Origin: Macquaria australasica
Taxonomy: Eukaryota > Chordata > Actinopteri > Centrarchiformes > Percichthyidae
Direction: 5' to 3'
NCBI GenBank assembly: GCA_005408345.1
Contig: SEMN01000798.1
Coordinates: forward strand, 124,001 to 188,000
Length of the DNA stretch: 64,000 nucleotides
A program made the position numbers and the translations under genes. This document shows, piece by piece, positions 1-11,035 of the stretch. Position 1 is the first letter of the stretch. The number at the start of each line of letters is the position of its first letter. The notes under the pieces were generated by a model, which was not told the DNA's origin, made no database searches, and worked only from the letters and a program-made list of their open reading frames with translations.

Positions 1-671
1 TAGACTGCCTGGTTTCAAGAAAGAGAGGAAGGAAAGAAAGCCGGGTGGGGGATATTATGCAAGAATTAGTGAGAGATGGGTCATATGGATCATTTCTGGG
101 AGTATTTGACTGTGGGACAGTGAAGTATGACTGGTTACTGTATCAAACTGCTGTTTAGTATTAACGTTTGTAGGCTATACAGAAACGTGACTATATTACC
201 TTACACAAAAAGTGAGGAGAATGTAGATTTCTGTTCCACTTCAATATCAGAAATTCAGTGGACAAAAATTATTTTAAAGTAGGCTCCATGACCAGTAAGC
301 ATGAAAAGGCATTGTTTTAAATGATTGAGTCTTTTACCCCCACCTACTGTAGCTTTATATGCCTTTAGGGAAACCAGAAAGCTCATAGTTAAACTGGGAC
401 CTTGATCGATCAAGTCCTCCAAGCCATGCCGTCGTTTGTTCCTAACCTCTAATACGACCCACAGGAGCTACTTGGTTAGGTTTAGGAAAGGATCATGGTT
501 TGGGTTAAAATAAGTACGTTAGTAAGTTAAGTTACGTGACGTACGTCACATTAAAACAATTCAAGGTGGACTTTTGGTATCACACAGGACATGAACAGCA
601 GTCTCCTGGGTGAAAGACCTGCGTTGTTTGACCCATCCATCCACCCCGACTTCCCCTGTTTGCAGACTTTA
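1..671. other. Non-coding stretch, nothing recognised
   Basis: Left edge of the window. I see a short purine-rich run near 20-40 and no exon with good splice borders. If the cornichon-like gene to the right is intact, this should be intronic sequence of that gene, because its third exon was not found anywhere left of 7808. Confidence 0.4.
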
Positions 672-1251
672 GCTGTGTCCCAAATCGCGTACTTGCGTAC
701 TCAAACTTAGTATTTTGAGTGCATAAGTGCGTTCACACTGGTAAGTATGGCAAAATGCAGTGTACTATAAGTACCTGGATCGTGTACACAAAACGGCCAG
801 AAAGTTGAGTGTGGAACGCTGCACACTTCTCACCCTCAACGGTTGCCATCTTGGCCATGTAGCGGAAGGGGAGGGACCATCAACGTATGAAAATGGCGGC
901 CGCGGTTGCGATTGTTATGGCTAAAAGTAAAAGCACGTTCGTTTTTCATTCATTTTTAATATAACTGAATTGAAGTCAAGTGAGCAAACGTGCTGGCAGA
1001 TATTTTGGAGTGCGGCAATCGTGGTAAAATGTTGGTGATAATGCTCCGCCCGGTTGCAATCCGCCATTACAAAGAAGAAGAAGATGCGGTGAAATGTTGC
1101 AATCGCCATTTCCGGTAAGCGCACAACAGCAGTATTCGATTTGAGACAACATTACCCTGTCAAAATTAACGCACTACACAAGTCAGTACATGCTGTACAC
1201 AGTATACTGCACGTGAGTGTACTAACGGAAGTACGCGATTTGGGACACAGC
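672..1251. mobile_element. 580 bp non-autonomous DNA transposon (TIR element)
   Basis: The two ends are inverted copies of each other. The left end starts gctgtgtcccaaatcgcg and the right end is its reverse complement; 23 bases match perfectly, and the match extends a few bases further with a mismatch. No transposase is encoded inside; the 67-residue minus ORF is a chance frame. I did not find a clean target-site duplication, so the superfamily is left open. The interior is GC-richer than its surroundings and holds a short gaagaagaag run. Confidence 0.75.
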
Positions 1252-3179
1252 ACTTGTCGCTCTTTATACTACCTCACCAGACTTCCTCCTTTGCTCTCGT
1301 CTTAATACTACAGCCACAAGAGGTCGCCATACATACAAGCGTAAATATGGGTCGTAATAAGCTGCTGAACAAATGACCTACACAGACCTATTTTTGGGGA
1401 GGACAGTCTGATCGATTGTTACAGATACACTTCACATGTTCACAACATGTATAAAGTGGGAGATATGTATGATTTAAATGACTGCCTATGGAGATACACT
1501 TCGCTAAGCACACGAGGAAAATAAAACAAAGGGGATTGACACATTTATAAAAACAGAGTGTATATGTTCTGTGAGGAAGACAACTGACTCCCCAAAACAA
1601 AAAAATGCTGGCAGTGTGGATTGTGCTGACATCCAGATTAAAGACAATTTATTGTCACGACTGAATAAATGTGACTAAAATGCTTTCACTACTCTCTCTG
1701 TTAACACAGTTAACACAGTTCATTCCATTTCAGTAATTTTTACATTTTGGAAAATACACTCATTTCCTTTTCTTTAGAGAGTTAGATGATTAAAGATTGA
1801 CATACATGCCATGACTGTGCATTAGGTACGGAACTGGAGTCAGGATGTAGTTAGCCAGGCTAAGCTAGCTAGCCTAAACACAGCTAAAGCTGTCAATACA
1901 TATCTTGTTGATTAATCCATACACAAAGAGAAAATGACAGTTTGTGCGTTGAAAGCTGCATCCCCCTGGCTACTAATGTTTGTGCTAAGCTAGGCTAACC
2001 ATGTCCTGCAGGCTCCAGCTCTGTACGTAATGCACAGACATGAGACTGACATTGTGGTTGCTTTGTACATAACTCAAGTAACTCTAAATATTTCAAAGTA
2101 CATTTCCATCACTGGCAATAAAAAAATTACTTTTAATTCCATCCATAATTATTATTTTTCCTAAATTCACAAACTCTAAAGGGTTTTCAGGGCTTGTGGG
2201 AACCCGGCAGAAAACTAAGCCATTAACTTGAACCTGTCATAAAAAACTTAAAGAGTAGCTACAACTTTGAGAATGCATTTAATTAATTTATTTGAAAAGG
2301 CCACATTTTCATCTGGAAATGTGCAGCAGTGACACATTTCATATCAGATACAGGAGGCAAAAGGGGGGAAGGATGGGTTTAAGAAACATGGGAGAGTGAG
2401 AGAAGAAAGGAAAAGGAAGAGAAAATTAGATGAAACCTTTTGTATCCATTCCCCTGCAGGATTCTTTGATACGTTCTGCATTGCATAATGATATGCAAAT
2501 ATGACAAAATATGAAAGTGGTACTGAGTGGGGAAATCTGGTCTAATGCACTGTTTTCAGAGTCTTGAAAATGCCTTTCGAGCTGAAGAATTCTTTTCATT
2601 TGCCTCTTAAGAAATCCTCTTTCAGCCTTCTCTTCCTCTTTCTCTGTCTGTCTCCATCTCTAACTCTCCTCTTTCACTCAGTTTGCAATTTTTTCCTCAG
2701 CCTGTCTCCATCTTTTCTCCCGTCTTGCTTCCACTCATCCCCAAGGATGTATAGAAGTCAATACTCCAGAGAGGCTATACAGTCCAGAGCTCTTAAGTCA
2801 AAGTCACCTCCAAACTAACTGCTCGTGCTGTACAGTACTACCATGCATTATTAAGAGCCAACTGTGTTAGTAAAAGCCCAAAAGACTTGAGGGAAAAGGA
2901 TTTAGAGGGCTGGAATCCATCCTAAAACAACTTCACCCGAGGCAGCTTTCCCATGCTGGCCAATGTTAATGTACATTTTTCCCCACAACTTCTCCTGATT
3001 GCTGCTGTGGCAATTTTGAGGAGCGATGGAGCAGAACATATTTGCCTGTTTCTTTACTGTGAGAAGTTTTGAGAGAGACAAGGTAGTGGAAGGAGGTGAG
3101 ATTGGGGTGGAGAGGTGGGAGGTGGGGTTTGGGGCTGCGTGTGTGTTGGACAAAAACACTCTAAACTGGCCAACACTCA
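1252..3179. other. Non-coding stretch with weak repeat traces
   Basis: No exon recognised. Around 1845-2000 there are repeated taagctagc-type words (ggctaagctagctagcc and later gctaagctaggctaacc). They resemble the interior of the teleost TIR repeat seen more clearly at 16981-17310. The plus ORF at 2564-2818 is a CT-rich low-complexity frame and is not accepted as a gene. Confidence 0.35.
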
Positions 3180-3542
3180 AAGATAAGATAAGATAAGATA
3201 AGATAAGATAAGCCTTTATTGTCCCACAGCGGGGAAATTTTTAGCGTTGCAGCAGCCAGCAAAAGTGTCATATATAGAAATACAATAAAAATAAATAGAA
3301 AAATAGTCCTATACACAGTATAGACAGAAATAAATAATAGAGTGACTGAGTGCAGTTGTAAGTATGAACAAATAGATAAGATAAAAATATTGCACATATA
3401 TAATATACATGTATATGAAAAATATTTCACAGCAACATATGAAGTAGATAACATCATGAATACAATATATGTATGAAGATAATGCACAGCAGCAGATGAA
3501 GTATAGTAGTGAATAGTCTGCACACTGACAGTCAAGTGTAGA

Positions 3543-3935
3543 TTACCGGGAGTTGTACTGATTATAGAGTCTGACAGCAGCAGGCAGAAAGGACCTACGG
3601 TACCTCTCCTTCAGACACCGCGGGTGGAGCAGCCGGTCGCTGAAGGAGCTGCCCAGTTCTGAAAGAGTGACATGTAGGGGGTGGGAAGTGTTCTCCAGTA
3701 GTGATGATAGCTTGGCCACCATTCTCCTGCCTCCCACCACCTCCACTGGGTCCAGAGGGCATCCAAGGACAGAGCTGGCCTTCTTAATCAGTCTGTCCAG
3801 TCTCTTCCTATCCCTGGAAGAGATGCCACTGGCCCAACAGGTCACCCCATACAAGACAGCTGATGCCACCACAGAGTCATAGAAAGTCCTCAGGAGCGCC
3901 CCCTGCACTCCAAAAGACCTTAGTCTCCTGAGCAA
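3543..3935 (-). pseudogene. LINE ORF2 C-terminal region
   Basis: A 130-residue frame with the usual post-RT sequence: LLRTFYDSVVASAVLYG, a DRKRLDRLIKKASSVLG block, and the end ERYRRSFLPAAVRLYN. It ends at the true ORF2 stop before the 3' UTR. It is one frame away from the RT piece, which fits a small deletion in an older intact copy. Confidence 0.85.
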
Positions 3936-4969
3936 AAAGAGACGGCTCTGGCCCTTCTTAACAGAGCGTCCGTATTGTCTGACCAGTCCAGTTTGCTGTT
4001 CAAGTGAACACCCAGATACTTGTACGATCTCACAATCTCAATGTCCGTTCCCTGGATGTTCACTGGTGTAGGTGGAGGGAGTTTGCGCCTGCCGAAGTCC
4101 ACCACCAGCTCTTTGGTTTTACTCGCGTTGATCTGGAGGCGGTTCTGCTGACACCAACCCACAAAGCCCTGGGTCAGTTCTCTGTACTCCCCATCATCCC
4201 CGTTGGTGATGAGGCCGACGATGGCAGAGTCGTCAGAGAACTTCTGCAGGTGACAGTTCGAAGTGTTATGGGTGAAGTCCGCTGTGTAGAAGGTGAACAG
4301 GAAAGGCGCCAGAACGGTTCCCTGTGGAGCCCCTGTGCTGCAGAGAAGTGTGTCAGACACACAGTCCTGTAACCTCACATACTGTGGCCGGTTTGTGAGG
4401 TAGTCCAGGATCCATGCTGCCAGGTGATGGTCCACCCCAGCATGCTCCAACTTGTCCCCCAGAATCCTGGGCTGGATGGTGTTAAAAGCACTGGAGAAAT
4501 CAAAAAACATGATCCTCACAGTGTTTCCAGCCTTTTCTAGGTGAGAGAGGGATGTGTGAAGTAGGTAAATGACAGCGTCATCCACCCCAATGCGGGGTTG
4601 GTAGGCAAACTGCAGAGGGTCCATACATGGGCTCACCAGCGGACGCAGGTGAACAAGGACCAGTCTCTCCAGGGTCTTCATCAGGTGAGAGGTCAATGCC
4701 ACTGGCCTATAGCCATTGAGGTCCTTGGGGTGTGGGGTCTTCGGCACAGGAACCAGACACGATGTTTTCCACAGTTTTGGCACCCTCCCCAGCTTCAGAC
4801 TCAGGTTGAACAGGTGTTCAACAATCCCACACAGCTGGTCCGCACAGGACTTCAGAAGTCTGGAGCTGATGCCGTCTGGGCCCGCCGCCTTCCCCACCCT
4901 TATCTTCCTCAGTTCGTTTCTCACCTGGGATGTTGTGAGGAACAGTCCAGTTGAGCTTGTAGAGAGCAT
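3920..4969 (-). pseudogene. LINE reverse transcriptase domain
   Basis: A 349-residue frame with the ordered blocks of a non-LTR reverse transcriptase: GKAAGPDGISSRLLK (about residue 26), LNGYRPVALTSHLMK (about 83), DPLQFAYQP (about 116), the first catalytic Asp in FFDFSSAFN (about 156), STGAPQGTVLAP (about 212), the catalytic pair in FSDDSAIVG (about 244), and SKTKELVVDF then YKYLGVHL. The catalytic aspartates are intact, but the frame shifts near 3970, just after the thumb begins. The C-terminal region continues in another frame at 3543-3935. Confidence 0.92.
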
Positions 4970-5042
4970 GGGGGCTGAATGGGGGGTGTTTGCGGGTGTG
5001 AAATGGGGAGATGGGCCCAGCCCATTCTGTGATGTGGGTGTA

Positions 5043-5252
5043 TTAAGTGGCTGTAAGCTGAGGGCTGTGGGGAGTGGTGAGTGGTGAGATGAGGGAGGGG
5101 GAGGGCTGTAGGCAGGGAGGGTAGATGGTAATGATGGTTGCAGAGGAGACGGGGCAGGAGGGAGGGGTAGATGCCTGATCGAATCTGTTGAAGAATACGT
5201 TCAGGTCATCTGCCCACTTCTGATCCCCCGCAGGCCGGGGCTTGGAGTCCAT
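5043..5252 (-). pseudogene. LINE ORF2 linker between endonuclease and RT
   Basis: Seventy residues beginning MDSKPRPAGDQKWADDLNVF, a typical connector that leads from endonuclease to reverse transcriptase in this LINE group. It is out of frame with both neighbours. That shows two separate frame changes, one near 5300 and one near 5000. No function of its own. Confidence 0.7.
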
Positions 5253-5295
5253 ATGGCCCGAGATGGTTTTAAGGCCCTTCCAAACTCCTCTGGTG

Positions 5296-6333
5296 TTATT
5301 TTTCTGCAGTTTTTCTGCAGTTTCTCCTGTAGCTGTTTTTCCCCTCCCTGATCCTCCTCCTTAGCTCTCGCTGGACACTCTTCAACTCCTCCTTGTTACC
5401 CGATAGAAAAACTCTCTTTTTTTCCTTGAGGAGAGCCTTAATATCAGGAGTAATCCAGGGTTTATTGTTGGCGAAACAACGTACAGTCCTAGTGGGGATG
5501 GTGTTTTCCACACAGAAGTTTATGTAATCTGTCAGACAGTCTGTGAGGTTGTCAATATCCTCCCCATGAGCGTCACTAAAAATGTCCCATACAGTAGTGT
5601 CAAAACAGTCCTTTAGAGCATCCTCTGCTCCGTTAGACCACTTCTTCACTGTGCGTGGGACAGCAGGCAGCCTACGCACAAGAGGTCTGTAGACAGGCCT
5701 GAGATGCACAAGGTTGTGATCAGATCTGCCCAGGGGGGGGAGACTCAATGAGATGTATGCGTCCTTGGTGTTGACATAACATAAGTCCAGTATTCTGTTG
5801 TCTCTGGTATGGCACGTAACATACTGAGTGAATGTGGGTAGAGAGGAGGACGGAGGGGCATGATTAAAATCACCAGAGATGACGAGGAGGGCATCTGGGT
5901 GTTGTGTCTGCAGCCTGCTTACTGCTGAGAGCAGGACATCACAGGCTGCCTCAGCATTAGCAGAGGGGGGAATGTAAGCTACCATCACGATGGCATGCGA
6001 GAATTCCCTCGGTAGATAGTTTGGCCTCATGCTAACAGCTAGCAGTTCAATGTTCTTGTCGCAGGTTTGCTCTTTAACAGTGATGTGCCCAGGGTTACAC
6101 CATCTGTCATTAACAAACATTGCCAGCCCTCCTCCCTTCCTCTTACCGCTCTCCTTCGTCCTGTCCGCCCGAAAAAGTTGGAAGCCATTCACCGAAACGT
6201 CCGTATCCGGAGTTAGCGCGGTTAGCCAAGTCTCCGTGAATAGCATGATGCTACACTCCCGGAATTCCCTCTGATGCCGGGTCAGCGCCGCCAACTCGTC
6301 CATCTTATTGGTGATAGATCTTACATTCCCCAT
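5296..6333 (-). pseudogene. LINE ORF2 N-terminal part: APE-like endonuclease
   Basis: A 345-residue frame starting MGNVRSITNKMDEL. Visible endonuclease landmarks, in order, are the Asn in GNVRS, the metal-binding Glu in FTETWL, SGDFNHAP near residue 153, RILDLCYVN near 181 and SDHNLV near 203. Together these form the usual set for a LINE endonuclease that nicks target DNA. After about residue 220 it runs into a basic linker. The frame ends at 5296 beside an imperfect duplication of ctgcagaaaaa, and the linker continues in another frame (5043-5252). The disruption is therefore a frameshift, not the natural end of the protein. Confidence 0.88.
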
Positions 6334-6589
6334 GATGATCGATGGGAGGACGGGTGTATAACGTGATAAAGAGACTCACAATTTGTCAAACTATCCCTTA
6401 CTGTCACACTACACTTACAAATATTAATATCTTTATATGTAAAAAATACATTCATGTAGAAGTCTGCATTAGCCTGAAACAAATATTATCAGTGAACACT
6501 GTTACCTGTGGGTGTGACCAGCTGTGAGTCTGTTAACACTTTTCAAGGTGACACTAAAGCCCCTACACACTGTACGATTTAGGTTTGTC

Positions 6590-6797
6590 CCACACTAAAG
6601 TTAACAATTGTAAGAAATCTTTGTGGTGAAAATGTACTTAAAGTATCTAAAGTAAAATTACTCGTTCAGTAGAAAAATGAATATATCATCATATATTACA
6701 TTACTGTTAATACTGACACATCAGTGTGTAAGCAGCATTTTACAGCCATAGCGGGTTGAGATTTGAACTACTTTATATACAGTTAGCTAGTTTAGTC
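6590..6797 (-). repeat. Dispersed TIR-type repeat A, fragment
   Basis: Contains gtacttaaagtatctaaagt and, further on, the words found in three other copies in this window (18755-19060, 52545-52745, 60632-61020): a cattaatg/acat run, cagcattttac, and a stretch leading to gaactactttatata. Reads in the opposite direction to the 60.6 kb copy. No coding capacity. Confidence 0.65.
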
Positions 6798-6930
6798 CAG
6801 TGGTTCCCAACCTAGGGGTTGGGCCCCTCCAAAAGGTCACAAGATAAATTTGAGGGGTTGTGAGATAATTAATAGGGCAGAAAAGAAGCAAAAACAAAGT
6901 TCTGATACACAAATTTGTATTAAAGTAGTC
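6798..6930 (+). mobile_element. hAT-like MITE, left end only
   Basis: Starts with cagtggttcccaacc, the terminal sequence of a common vertebrate hAT-like element. It continues with gtcacaagataaatttgagg and aagttctgatacacaaat. No matching right end (reverse complement of the start) is visible, so the copy is truncated. It lies directly against repeat A. A second, end-less fragment of the same family is at 55612-55740. Confidence 0.65.
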
Positions 6931-7807
6931 ATCAAATGTGCCTCTCTACTTACTTCTTCCCAAGTATGTAATGATATATTTATGTTCTTCCTAGGATCAA
7001 TTTACTACCATTTGTCCTTTATTTGTAAGGTGTTGTTTGGGCAGTCACTGCAACAACAACACAGTAAAGTCTAGCAGTGACATCTTAGAGCTCCCTTGGC
7101 AGATTTCTGACTGAATTTTAGCACTGAGTTTTTGTAACAAGTGTGTTACCTGTGTGTAACAAGTTATGTAGCTTGGTGAGCATCCCTGTAATAATCAGCA
7201 GCCAGTAGTTGGCATCTTTAGGGGCATTTTGTCATGAACTGAGTCTAGGTTATATCAAAATCCTAGCTGGAGCTCTGAGGGTTTAGATGGCTCAGTTTCA
7301 GTAGAAGGGTAGAAATGGCTTGCATTGGATGCAGGATCAGACCAACTGTAGATTCCACATTTATCTTTGGTTGTGGCTTGTCGCTTTTATTTTATTTATT
7401 TTGTTTGTAAAAGATGATTCATTCATACATGATGCTTTGGCCTTAAGCCCTATTATATGAGTCTGCTTTTGAGCCAGCAAGTGAGGAGAGGAGGGCGTAC
7501 AAAACTAGTTTGATGCCAGCTGCTTGATTTAAAATGAATGGAGAAAGAGAGAGGAGAGAAAGTACAGGACTATAGACCGGGAAATACAGAGAAAGTGGGA
7601 TAGACAGAGTGAAAGATGAGACACAGAATCTCCCGCTGTAGTGTTCTGTGCTAATGTGAGCATCCCTCAGCAAACGGATTTAAATCTATTTCCATTTGTG
7701 CCAACAATTGCCATCCACATATAAACAATAAGACAATAATCTAAAGAAACATGTAGAGAAAATGTTTGATACTGTATGAATGAAAATTAGCAGGGAGAGC
7801 CACCTAC
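6931..7807. other. Non-coding stretch (intron of cornichon-like gene)
   Basis: Sequence immediately downstream of cornichon exon 2 on the minus strand. Nothing recognised. The minus ORF at 7443-7673 has no homology that I can name and no matching splice sites. Confidence 0.4.
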
Positions 7808-7876
7808 CGCATGGAGTGGATTGCCCTGATCGATCGGCACCTTGAAGTCAGCCTGGAGCTCATCAAAAGCTGTTAT
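7808..7876 (-). CDS. cnih3: Cornichon family (cnih3/cnih2-like), coding exon 2
   Basis: A 69 bp exon read on the minus strand, preceded by a ctccttcacag acceptor and followed by gtaggt as donor. It encodes 23 residues in phase 0: ITAFDELQADFK then VPIDQGNPLHA. This is the second exon of cornichon proteins (family consensus IIAFDELRTDFK..PIDQ.NP..A). Cornichons are ER cargo receptors; CNIH2 and CNIH3 also act as AMPA receptor auxiliary subunits. Exon phase joins exactly to exon 1 at 21236-21313. The next exon, expected to encode the RERLRNIERIC-type segment, is not seen to the left and is probably outside the window. Several normally conserved residues differ (T for I, QA for RT), so the gene is a diverged paralogue or fast evolving. 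GNP resembles CNIH2 and HA resembles CNIH3. Confidence 0.85.
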
Positions 7877-9462
7877 CTGTGAAGGAGAAAGTGATCAGTA
7901 AAACAGAGGGACTATATAGAATGAAATTTCTCCCTCTGAAAGCATTGCCAACAGCCTCCTGTGTGTCTCACTACCAGCAATGCAGCATACAGAATGCAAG
8001 CTGGGCTGCAGAAGACCCCATGTTATTACCATGTATGTTATATAACGCTAAAGAATTGCAATGGCACACTTTAAGGTTGGTGATATTCTGTCTTTTTTAA
8101 TCACTGTGAACAAATCCTATGAAAAGACCAAAACCAACCTACTGACAAGTATTGTGTGTGTGTATCAAAGCCTGATATATCGTCTTCCTCTGTGCTATAG
8201 AGCTCCATTGTTCTCCAAAATCTATTAAAAACACATCAGTGAGCCATACTGTTGCACTGGGGGACATGTTTCTTCATTACAATGAAAATGGGCACTGTTT
8301 ATTTTGAGACGATACCAGATACAATGTCCTGCTGCTGTAAATACTCATGCCCACAAAATGTGTATTAGTCCGCGGATAAAAAATGCACTATTTACTTCAC
8401 TTTGGGTAATGTTAGCTAAAAACTACTGTGCCCAGCCATTTTTAATACATTACTTTTTTTTTCATGTTACCCATCTAAGTTTAGCATGTTACCATGCTAA
8501 CATTTGCTAATTAGCGCTAAACACATAGTACAGTGACCAACCAACCGTCATTGCCATCCATAGAGCTACGCTGATAGCATGATTTAAACACTACAGTGCC
8601 CAGCTGTTTTAGAAAATTAGAGCCTTTTTTGAAATAATACTATATATTTGTGATGAGGTTTACATCTTCAGTATCAAACAATGGACCACAGACAGAATAA
8701 GGAATCAGGAAGTACTGAGAGAAGAGCTAACTCTGGCATTGGTCTTTTTATGGAATTTGTTGACAATAAGGAAAATATAGAATAACGGCAACTTTATCCT
8801 TTAAGGTTATGATCATACAGACTGATTTATTGAACATCCCAGTTTTTTTCCTTCACTATATTTCCTCCAATCTGTTGCCTTGTGGCTTCAGGTTCAACAT
8901 GTCTCCATTTTACTGCACCAAGTGTTACGTCAGCAACATCTACTGAACAAACCAATCCACCTGCTGCACTCGACAAGGACATTTTGTAGCTGTGGCTCTC
9001 TCTAAGTTGCTCTTACAAGGAGGCATAATGTACTCACATCCTCCATTTCAGAATCAGCTCTTCATCCTTGTCATCATTAACACGATCTGCTCCAGTTAAA
9101 ATGTTGGATCAAATCTGCCCAAATGCACAAAATTTGCATGCAAGAGACTTAGAAATCAGAACCCCTTGAATTGGTGTCATTTGATGCTGCCACCCACCCA
9201 CTGCAGCACAGCTCTTGGTAATAACAACGCCAAGTAATGATGAACAGCAGATAAAATACCCAGCAGTTCCATTGGTGTTGCATGCGTTGCAATGGAGGCA
9301 AATGCACTACAAAGACAGATGTCATTGCTTGACTCAGGAGGGAAGTGTGTGTGTATGAGAGTGTGTCAGTCAGTGTATCTGCATATGAGCTACACTGTGT
9401 CTCCAGTGTGTATGCACCATGAGGGAACTGTAAGATGTGAGAGCAGCATGAGTATGTTACTA

Positions 9463-9513
<51 letters not shown>

Positions 9514-10239
9514 AGTAAGTAAAATGGGATTACTGTTTGTGTGGTACAGAAATGTTATCCATGCACTGTGTGCTATATGAGAAAGAAATAGGGGAAGCAG
9601 TGGCATGTGAGTTTGTACATGTGAATGTGTGCGTTAGCCCAGTATGGGAAATTAACATCAGAGAGATGGCAGAGGTTCTCACCAATCCCAGGTTATTTCC
9701 CTGGGCTGCACTGACAGGCAGCTCTTTACATGTTATTTCCCAGTGGATCCCAACAGTGATCTTGGCTCATTGCCTCACTCTGTTACAGTGTGTTAGCCTC
9801 CCCCGGGCTGTTCCTCATGGGCAACGAGAACACACATACACACACACAGTCTTCATGGGTGCATAAATCCGAGCATACAGTGAAGCACTGTATGTATTTG
9901 TGCACAGGAACACACTCGTCCACAGAGTCACACACATAAAAGTGTAGCAGAAATGCCTCGCCTTCACATCGTTATGTGCACCACACTAGAAGAACATTAT
10001 AGACTGGATGTTTGATGTCAGGCTTAAAGGATCATTCAATTTAGAATATCTTATTTTTGTCTTTTTGCCGTCAGTTCTGTCACTTACTGATAGAATTATA
10101 CTCAAAGTAAATGTAAGACGGGGAAACATGACATCGCTAAAATAAAGTTTGATGAAGCAAGGAACAATGAGCTGTTAGATGATAAAACAGGGTGTAACAT
10201 TTTATCCAGATTATATAAACTACTTCATTCATCAATTCA
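7877..10239. other. Cornichon intron 1, left part
   Basis: Intronic. Around 8484-8530 there is a catgctaacatttgctaatt segment that recurs at 55985-56010 and belongs to a common teleost dispersed repeat. A long TG dinucleotide run lies at 9465-9510. Reading frames here come from the TG run or are random. Confidence 0.5.
9465..9510. repeat. (TG)n microsatellite
   Basis: A 46 bp uninterrupted TG dinucleotide run following tatc. The flanking 9340-9430 is also TG-rich but imperfect. Confidence 0.95.
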
Positions 10240-10640
10240 TCCATCCATTGGTAGCAGATTAAGCAAGTTAGCCCAGATGTTCTTCTCCCTAGCCACGTCC
10301 TTCAGCTCTTCCTGGGGCATCCTGAGGCGTTCATGGGCGAGAGGTGATACTTAATGCCTCCAGTGTGCTCTGGGTATGCCCTGGGTTCTCCCCCCAGTTG
10401 GACGTGCCCTTAGTACCTCCACAGAAAGGTGTCCAAGAGGTATCCTCAACTGGCTCTTTTCGACTTGAAGAAATAGTGGTTTCACTCCAAGATCCTTCTG
10501 GGTGACTGAGGGGGTAGCCCGACACCCTGTGGAGGAAACTAATTTCAGCCTCTTGTATCTGTGATCTCATTCTTTCAGTCATTACCCAAAGCAACTGGCC
10601 ATGGGTGAGCATCAGGATGTTGATTGAAAATCAGTTTTTT
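10240..10640 (-). mobile_element. Rex3/RTE-like LINE, 3' part
   Basis: The minus strand encodes the C-terminal end of a teleost RTE-type LINE. Landmarks are LTHGQLLWVMTERMRSQIQ, AEISFLHRVSGYPLS, and then a degraded stretch corresponding to the block seen better at 35281-35580 (basic RxRxRW region). The left side ends in catccatccatt, which is the GATG-type tail typical of Rex3 read in reverse. Several frameshifts are present. No start or catalytic core is included. Confidence 0.75.
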
Positions 10641-10690
10641 CACCTCCAGGCCCATCCTCAACCAATCACGACCTTATCACGCAGGAGAGG

Positions 10691-11035
10691 TTTTTGTACC
10701 CCATGACACTAGGAGCTGTGTTGTCAGGGGCAATAGCTGATGGGTTTACCCAAGGAAAATTGGTCCCAGAAAAGGGGTCAGAGAAAGAGTGATTCAAAAA
10801 CCCTGGAGTGGCAACTTCAGAGGAAAGCTACCTTGCTTGGATTAGCCAGGCTTGAGGAGGGAACTCACCCCACAGAAAATTGGTCCCAGGAAGGGTTCAG
10901 AACAAGAACGATTCAAGAATCCTTATGGAGTGGCAACTTCAGCAGAAAGCTACCCAGCTTGGGTTAGGGAAACTGGGACCCCTTCCTGAAGCCAGGTCAG
11001 GGAGGGCAGCTTAGGTATTCCCATGGGGCTCAGGC
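10691..11035 (+). mobile_element. LINE-derived 5' segment with internal tandem duplication
   Basis: Plus-strand sequence beginning taccccatgacactaggagc and continuing with aattggtcccag and ggggtcaga. I recall this type of sequence from the 5' regions of teleost LINEs. A unit of about 120 bp is present twice: aattggtccca at 10758 and again at 10878, and gagtggcaacttcag at about 10806 and 10928. It lies just right of the minus-strand Rex3 piece and points the other way, as expected from an inverted 5' part. Class assignment is from memory and uncertain. Confidence 0.5.

Larger units (their letters stand above)
3180..6345 (-). mobile_element. Nearly complete LINE (CR1/L2/Rex1 group), decayed
   Basis: A non-LTR retrotransposon read on the minus strand. 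From its 5' side (right) it carries an APE-type endonuclease, a linker, a reverse transcriptase and a C-terminal region. A 3' UTR follows, ending in an agata/gataa simple-repeat tail (3180-3211) next to the motif cctttattgtcccacagcgg. The coding region is split into at least four pieces in different frames, so this copy cannot make a full protein. No first ORF is visible beyond 6345, so the copy is probably 5'-truncated. No target-site duplication was found. The same tail and 3' end recur at 53056-53131. Family is assigned from the RT and the tail; CR1, L2 and Rex1 were not separated with certainty. Confidence 0.9.

Noticed and set aside
839..857. Half X-box (ggttgccatcttggcc)
   Set aside because: Only one half matches the consensus, and it is inside a TIR element.
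2564..2818. 84-residue frame with a hydrophobic leader-like stretch
   Set aside because: The hydrophobic part comes from a ctctttctctgtctgtctcc-type low-complexity tract.
4004..5087. Plus-strand frames of 118-123 residues
   Set aside because: Antisense shadows of the LINE reverse transcriptase and linker on the minus strand.
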